Below are positions 59,631-64,000 of a DNA stretch of 64,000 nt, in pieces. How positions within the stretch are numbered: position 1 is the stretch's first letter; each line of letters begins with the position of its first letter. Both the position numbers and the translations under genes were made by a program. This stretch comes from Lachnospiraceae bacterium. GTDB lineage: Bacteria > Bacillota > Clostridia > Lachnospirales > Lachnospiraceae. Under the pieces are notes generated by a model, which did not search any database, was not told where the DNA came from, and was given only the letters and a program-made list of their open reading frames with translations. The stretch lies in contig JAAWCS010000015.1 in assembly GCA_022793375.1 (NCBI GenBank), positions 1 to 64,000 on the forward strand. Direction: 5' to 3'.

Positions 59631-60965
59631 ATGGGATTTTCGATTGAAAGTACCGTCCCGACGCTCACGGTTTTTCTGCAGGGCCTTCTGAGCTTTTTCT
59701 CACCCTGCGTCCTGCCGATTGTTCCGCTGTATGTCAGCTACCTTTCCGGCGGCGCGCGGACTGTGGAGGACGACGGGACAATCCGCTATCCTAAGGGACG
59801 GATTTTAATCAATACGCTGTTCTTTGTCATTGGCATCAGCTTTTCCTTCTTTTTGCTGGGCTTTGGCTTCACGGCTCTTGGACGTTTCTTTGGCAGCAAT
59901 CAGACGTTGTTTGCCCGGGCCGGCGGCATTGTGATGATCTTCTTCGGCTTGTACCAGCTGGGCGTTTTCGGACGTTCGGCCGCGCTGGAGCGGGAGCACC
60001 GGCTGCCGTTTTTATCCGGCAACTGGACGATGGGACCGCTGCCGGCCCTTGTGCTGGGCTTTACCTTTAGCTTTGCCTGGACCCCCTGCGTGGGACCGGC
60101 CCTGGGCAGCGTCCTTTTGATGGCCGGCTCCGCCTCTTCTTCTGCCCGGGCCTTTCTTCTGATCGCCGTCTACACGGCCGGCTTTGTGCTTCCCTTTCTG
60201 GCGGTGGGCCTTTTTACCGGGACGGTACTGGAATTTTTCAAAAAGAACCAGAGCGTCGTGCGCTATACGGTAAAACTCGGCGCGGTTTTACTCATTTTCA
60301 TGGGCGTTATGACTCTCACCGGATTTATGAACGGCATCACCGGGTATCTGTCCCAGTTTGGCGCCTCCGGCAACGCGAATCCGGACGGCGGGACACCTTC
60401 CGTCACGCAGGAAGCGCCGGAGACCGAAGGGAGCGATGCCATTTCCGCAGAAACGGGCAGCGAAGCGGATGATTCCGATGCAGCAAACCCCACCGGCGAA
60501 TCGACACCGGAGGCCACTGAAGTCGTGCCTGCGCCCGATTTTACCTTGACCGATCAGTTCGGCAACGAACACACTTTTTCCGATTATGTCGGCAAGACCG
60601 TTTTCCTCAATTTCTGGGCCACCTGGTGTCCGCCCTGCCGCAGTGAGATGCCGGATATACAGCAGGTCTACGAAGAGTACGGATACAACGAGGAGGACCT
60701 GATCGTATTAGGTGTCGCCGGTCCGGGACTGGGCAGGGAAGGAAGCGTCGAGGACATATGCGCGTTTCTGTCCGAAAACAATTACACCTTCCCGGTTGTA
60801 ATGGATGAAGAAGGGCTGCTTTTCTATCAATACGGCATCCGCTCCTATCCCACGACCTTTATGATCGATCAGGAGGGAAATGTCTTTGGATATGCCCAGG
60901 GCGCGCTGACGCGCGAAATTATGGACAGCATCATTGACCAGACGATGAATATGGAGCGCCAATAA
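59631..60965 (+). CDS. CcdA-type membrane thiol transporter fused to a TlpA/ResA-like thioredoxin domain
   Basis: 444 residues. The N-terminal ~240 residues are a CcdA/DsbD-transmembrane domain with six helices and the redox cysteines in FFSPCVLPIVPLYVSYLSGG and AWTPCVGPALG. A 60-residue acidic Ser/Glu/Thr linker follows. The C-terminal domain is a thioredoxin fold with WCPPC active site (FWATWCPPCRSEMPD) and cis-Pro SYPTTFMID, oriented outside the membrane. The protein should carry reducing equivalents from cytoplasmic thioredoxin to extracytoplasmic disulfides. No cytochrome c genes are present, so reduction of surface or oxidised proteins is more likely. Confidence 0.92.
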   Translation: MGFSIESTVPTLTVFLQGLLSFFSPCVLPIVPLYVSYLSGGARTVEDDGTIRYPKGRILINTLFFVIGISFSFFLLGFGFTALGRFFGSNQTLFARAGGIVMIFFGLYQLGVFGRSAALEREHRLPFLSGNWTMGPLPALVLGFTFSFAWTPCVGPALGSVLLMAGSASSSARAFLLIAVYTAGFVLPFLAVGLFTGTVLEFFKKNQSVVRYTVKLGAVLLIFMGVMTLTGFMNGITGYLSQFGASGNANPDGGTPSVTQEAPETEGSDAISAETGSEADDSDAANPTGESTPEATEVVPAPDFTLTDQFGNEHTFSDYVGKTVFLNFWATWCPPCRSEMPDIQQVYEEYGYNEEDLIVLGVAGPGLGREGSVEDICAFLSENNYTFPVVMDEEGLLFYQYGIRSYPTTFMIDQEGNVFGYAQGALTREIMDSIIDQTMNMERQ

Positions 60966-60982
60966 CCGGCGCTCCGTTTTTT
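60953..60982 (+). terminator. Terminator overlapping the end of the CcdA-TlpA gene
   Basis: GGAGCGCC/GGCGCTCC, 8-bp stem, 7-nt loop that contains the TAA stop, followed by GTTTTTT. Confidence 0.9.
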
Positions 60983-61043
60983 GTCCACTCTTGTCGAAAA
61001 CTTATTCTTTTTAGTAAGTTTCCGACTTACAGGTCCGAAACTA

Positions 61044-61071
61044 TTTACTTCTCTGAATTTTAGGTTATAAT
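61044..61071 (+). promoter_or_regulatory. Promoter of the third DUF4143 ATPase gene
   Basis: TTTACT, 16-bp spacer, TATAAT, about 28 bp before the ATG. Confidence 0.5.
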
Positions 61072-61098
61072 AAAAGGAGGAACGAGAGGAGGTTGCCT

Positions 61099-62328
61099 AT
61101 GAATGAACTTATTAACCGCCCGGAATACCTAAATCAACTGATCCAGAACAAAGATATTGACCTGGTCAAAATCGTTACGGGGATTCGCAGATGCGGAAAG
61201 TCCTCGCTCCTCGATTTATTTCATCAATATTTGAAGAATACCGGCATACCGGATATCAATATCATTCACATGAATTTAGAATCCCTGCGATATCGAAACC
61301 TGACAAATTATCTTTCTTTTTATGATTATGTCTCTGAACGAATTGCCGACAGCGGAAAAACCTATCTGATTTTTGATGAATTGCAGGCGGTAGAACATTG
61401 GGAGAAAGCCATCGAATCCTTCCGGCTTGATTTCGATGTAGATATTTACATCACAGGATCCAATGCGTATCTGTTGTCAACCGAGTTTTCCACATTGCTC
61501 TCCGGCCGGTATGTGGAAATCCGCATGCTGCCTTTATCCTTCAAAGAATTTCTAACGTTCTACGACTTTTGGCCTGCTGTTACCATTGAAGAGAAATTCC
61601 AAAAATATCTGCAGTTTGGCGGTATGCCAATCCTCAGAGCCTATCAGTTTCACGAAGCAAGAATCCAGCAAGCGCTCGAAGGTATTTATTCTACGGTTAT
61701 TTTACGCGATATCCTTCAGCGCAACGGTCAGGCAGATTCGGTCATGCTCCATAAAATTATGCTGTTCCTCTGTTCAAATATCGGAAGCATTACGTCTCCC
61801 AACAACATTGGAGCCATATTATCTCATGAGGGCGATCTTTCTGTTCACAACCAAAAAAAGGTTGCTGGTAAAACCGTTGAGAAATATATCTCCATGCTTC
61901 GCAGCGCCTTCATTTTTTATTCCGTCGGCCGATACGATATCAAAGGGAAACAGCTGTTAAAAACCCTCAATAAAAACTATATCATTGATATGGCCTTTTG
62001 CAATATGCTTCTTGGCTATCGCGATACCGACCGTGGGCATATTATTGAAAATATTGTGTTTTTGGAGTTAATCCGACGCGATTACCGTGTCTATATCGGA
62101 AAAGTCGGCAACACGGAAGTCGATTTCGTAGCGGAAAAACCCAACGATAAGCTGTACATCCAGGTAACGGAAAGCATGCAGGCACCGGAAACCCGTGAGC
62201 GGGAACTCAGGCCGCTGCAGGCAATCCCTGATAACTATGAAAAAATAATCTTATCGATGGACAGAAGCTATATTAACTCCTATAATGGCATCAAATCCCT
62301 GTATTTAATTGATTGGCTTCTTTCCTAA
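61099..62328 (+). CDS. AAA-type ATPase with DUF4143 domain
   Basis: 409 residues from ATG 61099 (GAGGAGG site; the ORF start is an upstream TTG). Walker A GIRRCGKSSLLDL, Walker B YLIFDELQAVE, sensor TGSNAYLLS, and a C-terminal DUF4143 domain with NTEVDFVAEKPNDKLYIQV. It resembles the protein at 21829 (shared GxRRCGKS, PLSFKEF, GGMP and RYDIKGK motifs) more than that at 25954. Function unknown; the AT-rich composition suggests acquisition. Confidence 0.85.
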   Translation: MNELINRPEYLNQLIQNKDIDLVKIVTGIRRCGKSSLLDLFHQYLKNTGIPDINIIHMNLESLRYRNLTNYLSFYDYVSERIADSGKTYLIFDELQAVEHWEKAIESFRLDFDVDIYITGSNAYLLSTEFSTLLSGRYVEIRMLPLSFKEFLTFYDFWPAVTIEEKFQKYLQFGGMPILRAYQFHEARIQQALEGIYSTVILRDILQRNGQADSVMLHKIMLFLCSNIGSITSPNNIGAILSHEGDLSVHNQKKVAGKTVEKYISMLRSAFIFYSVGRYDIKGKQLLKTLNKNYIIDMAFCNMLLGYRDTDRGHIIENIVFLELIRRDYRVYIGKVGNTEVDFVAEKPNDKLYIQVTESMQAPETRERELRPLQAIPDNYEKIILSMDRSYINSYNGIKSLYLIDWLLS

Positions 62329-62386
62329 ACCTACATGCGCCGCTGGCGCAGCGCACCATCAAGGCATGAAAGCCCACTCAAACGCC

Positions 62387-62434
62387 AAAGAGACGGCCAC
62401 AGCGCGCCGCCCGCCCCTGTGACCGTCCCTCTTC
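62387..62434 (-). terminator. Terminator of the yjjI-yjjW unit
   Basis: A long stem, AAAGAGACGGCCACAG against CTGTGACCGTCCCTCTT with two mismatches, begins immediately after the yjjW stop. Its loop is GC-rich; a moderate T-rich tail follows. Confidence 0.6.
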
Positions 62435-62435
62435 T

Positions 62436-63272
62436 TTACACAATCCGAATTTTCTCATATCCGCACGATGCCGCCAGCCGCAAAAGCCCCTCCATATAAG
62501 GAAGCCCCGGCGCGGGCGTCTGCGCGAGTTCTCCGCGCACGCCCACCGGCCGGAAACGGATCAGCTTCAAAAGCGTCTTTTGGCGAATCTCCTGCGGCAG
62601 CAGGCGGGCCGTTTCACGGATCACCTGTTCGGCGTCCACATACCCTTTAAGACAGACAATCCGCAGCTCCTCCAGCTTATCCATCTCAGAAAGACGGCGC
62701 AGATTTTCTTTAACAACTTCATTTTGTCCCCCGGTCAGGCGATGAAAATACCCTTCCTCCCAGGCCTTTACATCCAGCATCACGCCGTCGCAGACTTCCA
62801 TCACCGGTTCCTTCCACAAAGGAACCGTCCCGTTGCTGTCCATCAGACAGCCAAGCCCCACGGCCCGGCAGCGCTCAAACAGTTCCCGCACAAACGGCAG
62901 ATACAGCGAGCACTCGCCGCCCGATACCGTAATCCCGCGGATAAAGGGGCGGTTGCGGTCGATTTCGCGAAACACCTCCTCGGCGCTTCGCCAGACTACC
63001 TTCGGCGAACTGTAATGCGGGCAGACATGGATGCAGGTATCACATTTCGTACAAAGAGCCGCATCCCAGGCGACCGTTCCCTCCTGCAGGGACAGCGCCC
63101 CGGCCGGGCACTGCTCTACGCAGATGCCGCAGCCGCTGCACAAACGCTGTGTCTCGGGGTTGTGGCAATATCGGCAGCCGATATTGCAGCCCTGCAAAAA
63201 CACAATGCTGCGGTTGCCCGGGCCGTCGACCAGCGTATGCTCCAGAATGCGGTTCACCGGCGCACTACTCAT
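62436..63272 (-). CDS. yjjW: YjjW-family glycyl-radical enzyme activase (radical SAM)
   Basis: 278 residues. The radical SAM triad is CNIGCRYC (CxxxCxxC), followed by an inserted ferredoxin pair (CSGCGICVEQCP and CTKCDTCIHVCP) as in glycyl-radical activases, then GITVSGGECSLYLPF and a C-terminal LKLIRFRPVGVRG. It installs the glycyl radical on its partner using S-adenosylmethionine. It overlaps the yjjI stop by 8 bp, the same pairing as in enterobacteria. Confidence 0.92.
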   Translation of the reverse strand: MSSAPVNRILEHTLVDGPGNRSIVFLQGCNIGCRYCHNPETQRLCSGCGICVEQCPAGALSLQEGTVAWDAALCTKCDTCIHVCPHYSSPKVVWRSAEEVFREIDRNRPFIRGITVSGGECSLYLPFVRELFERCRAVGLGCLMDSNGTVPLWKEPVMEVCDGVMLDVKAWEEGYFHRLTGGQNEVVKENLRRLSEMDKLEELRIVCLKGYVDAEQVIRETARLLPQEIRQKTLLKLIRFRPVGVRGELAQTPAPGLPYMEGLLRLAASCGYEKIRIV

Positions 63273-64000
63273 TCGAGCGCACCTTTCTCTCGCCCAGCCG
63301 GTTTAACTTATAATTGCTGCTGCCGTTCTGGATCGTATCCTGCAAGACCACCTCGCCCTGGTCAAACTTTTCGATGTCGCTGCGCTTGACCAGATAGCCC
63401 GTGATCCGCACCAGATCGCTGTCCGACTGGTAGATTGCCATGTACTTATCCCCCTCGGCAAATGCGCCCTTGACAATATCCAGCACAGCCGCCGGGTTGT
63501 TCTTCGCCGTCACCTCAAAGGGGAAGATATCCGAGCAGCCCGTGGGGAAAAACTTGTGGAAACGCGCGCTGTGACGCAGATGGTCATACAGGCTTTCCGG
63601 CTCATCGCCCACCACGATACGCACGCCGGAAGTCACGCCGGCATCGGTGGACAGCCCGGCCTGGGCATGCAGCAGATAATGCCCGCCCGACACCTCGCAG
63701 TAACGCGCCGGATAAGATGCCGCAAAGTCCGCGATCACCGTCATAATCCGTTCCGCCAGATCGTCGGCCTCCGGATCGTTGCCGTAGCGCTTGCCGCTGT
63801 CTCTCAGCAGATAGTTGACGCCGTCGCAGAGTCCGGCCACGCCGAACATCCCCGTGAAATTCTCGCGCTCAATCAGTCCTTCCTTTGCCAGGAAGGAGCT
63901 TTCAAAGAAGCCTGACTCCTCCACCAAAAAGCGGATTCGCTCATCCATATACTGCCCCAGCCCCAGAAGCGCATCCGGCAGCACCTCGTTTAAAAATTGT
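63265..64000 (-). CDS. yjjI: YjjI-family glycyl-radical enzyme, C-terminal part (runs off window)
   Basis: The frame is open through position 64000 (reads QFLNEVLPDALLG at the edge), so the N-terminal part lies outside. The visible ~245 residues include the glycyl-radical loop LVRITGYLVKRSD with the radical glycine, and the family segment GVAGLCDGVNYLL. YjjI (DUF3029) enzymes are glycyl-radical proteins of unknown substrate. The M in the ORF track at 63984 is an internal GTG, not the start. Confidence 0.88.
   Translation of the reverse strand, partial: QFLNEVLPDALLGLGQYMDERIRFLVEESGFFESSFLAKEGLIERENFTGMFGVAGLCDGVNYLLRDSGKRYGNDPEADDLAERIMTVIADFAASYPARYCEVSGGHYLLHAQAGLSTDAGVTSGVRIVVGDEPESLYDHLRHSARFHKFFPTGCSDIFPFEVTAKNNPAAVLDIVKGAFAEGDKYMAIYQSDSDLVRITGYLVKRSDIEKFDQGEVVLQDTIQNGSSNYKLNRLGERKVRSNE

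Overview
The window looks like chromosomal DNA of a moderately GC-rich, strictly anaerobic Gram-positive bacterium of the Clostridia, most likely a gut Lachnospiraceae or Oscillospiraceae relative. The reasons are strong AGGAGG-type ribosome binding sites, lipobox lipoproteins, a class B sortase with a giant Cna-B/thioester surface protein, RpiR/GntR/XRE regulators, a YjjI/YjjW glycyl-radical pair, and an energy metabolism built on Hdr/Flx flavin-iron-sulfur proteins and soluble fumarate reduction. No phage, insertion sequence, integrase or CRISPR array was found. This taxonomic placement is inference.

Layout. 0-3.4 kb: a frameshifted NACHT-like NTPase remnant, then a redox cluster (cupin, C_GCAxxG_C_C protein, CoA-disulfide-reductase-like flavoprotein with rhodanese domain). 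3.6-9.3 kb: an RbsABC-type sugar ABC operon divergent from an FGGY sugar kinase; the divergent region holds two dyads and a long leader made of a 52-bp tandem repeat. 9.4-10.0 kb: two small unknown genes. 10.1-21.6 kb: a compact 12-gene operon with a malate/lactate dehydrogenase, HdrB-HdrC-HdrA, an MvhD/FlxD-like protein, three Flx-type electron-input subunits, a two-subunit soluble fumarate reductase and both halves of an Fe-S fumarase. Read as a unit, it encodes the reductive arm oxaloacetate to malate to fumarate to succinate together with a predicted NADH-linked electron-bifurcating complex. 21.8-27.7 kb: accessory genes (two DUF4143 ATPases, RtcB, an unknown protein, ferritin, a broken XRE regulator).

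28.0-37.6 kb: a GntR-controlled divergent locus with an oligopeptide-type ABC transporter, a DHDPS/N-acetylneuraminate-lyase-family aldolase and an FAD-dependent dehydrogenase; its substrate-binding protein appears circularly permuted. 37.7-46.9 kb: an SGNH hydrolase followed by a sialic-acid catabolic region (RpiR, CUT1 ABC transporter, NanA, NanE, second RpiR, NanK). 46.9-51.5 kb: TldE/TldD, tRNA-Ser(CGA) and two regulator-like proteins. 51.9-59.5 kb: a 2244-residue thioester/Cna-B adhesin with its class B sortase. 59.6-64 kb: a CcdA-TlpA fusion, a third DUF4143 ATPase, and YjjW/YjjI, with YjjI running off the window.

Across the window a structured repeat recurs in the transcribed leaders of the sugar ABC operon and ferritin and in front of the aldolase gene. 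Its two hairpins show paired base changes between copies, which suggests a functional RNA or a palindromic mobile repeat. Gene calls come from reading the ORF translations and the DNA by eye; no database search was run, and promoter/terminator calls are pattern matches.
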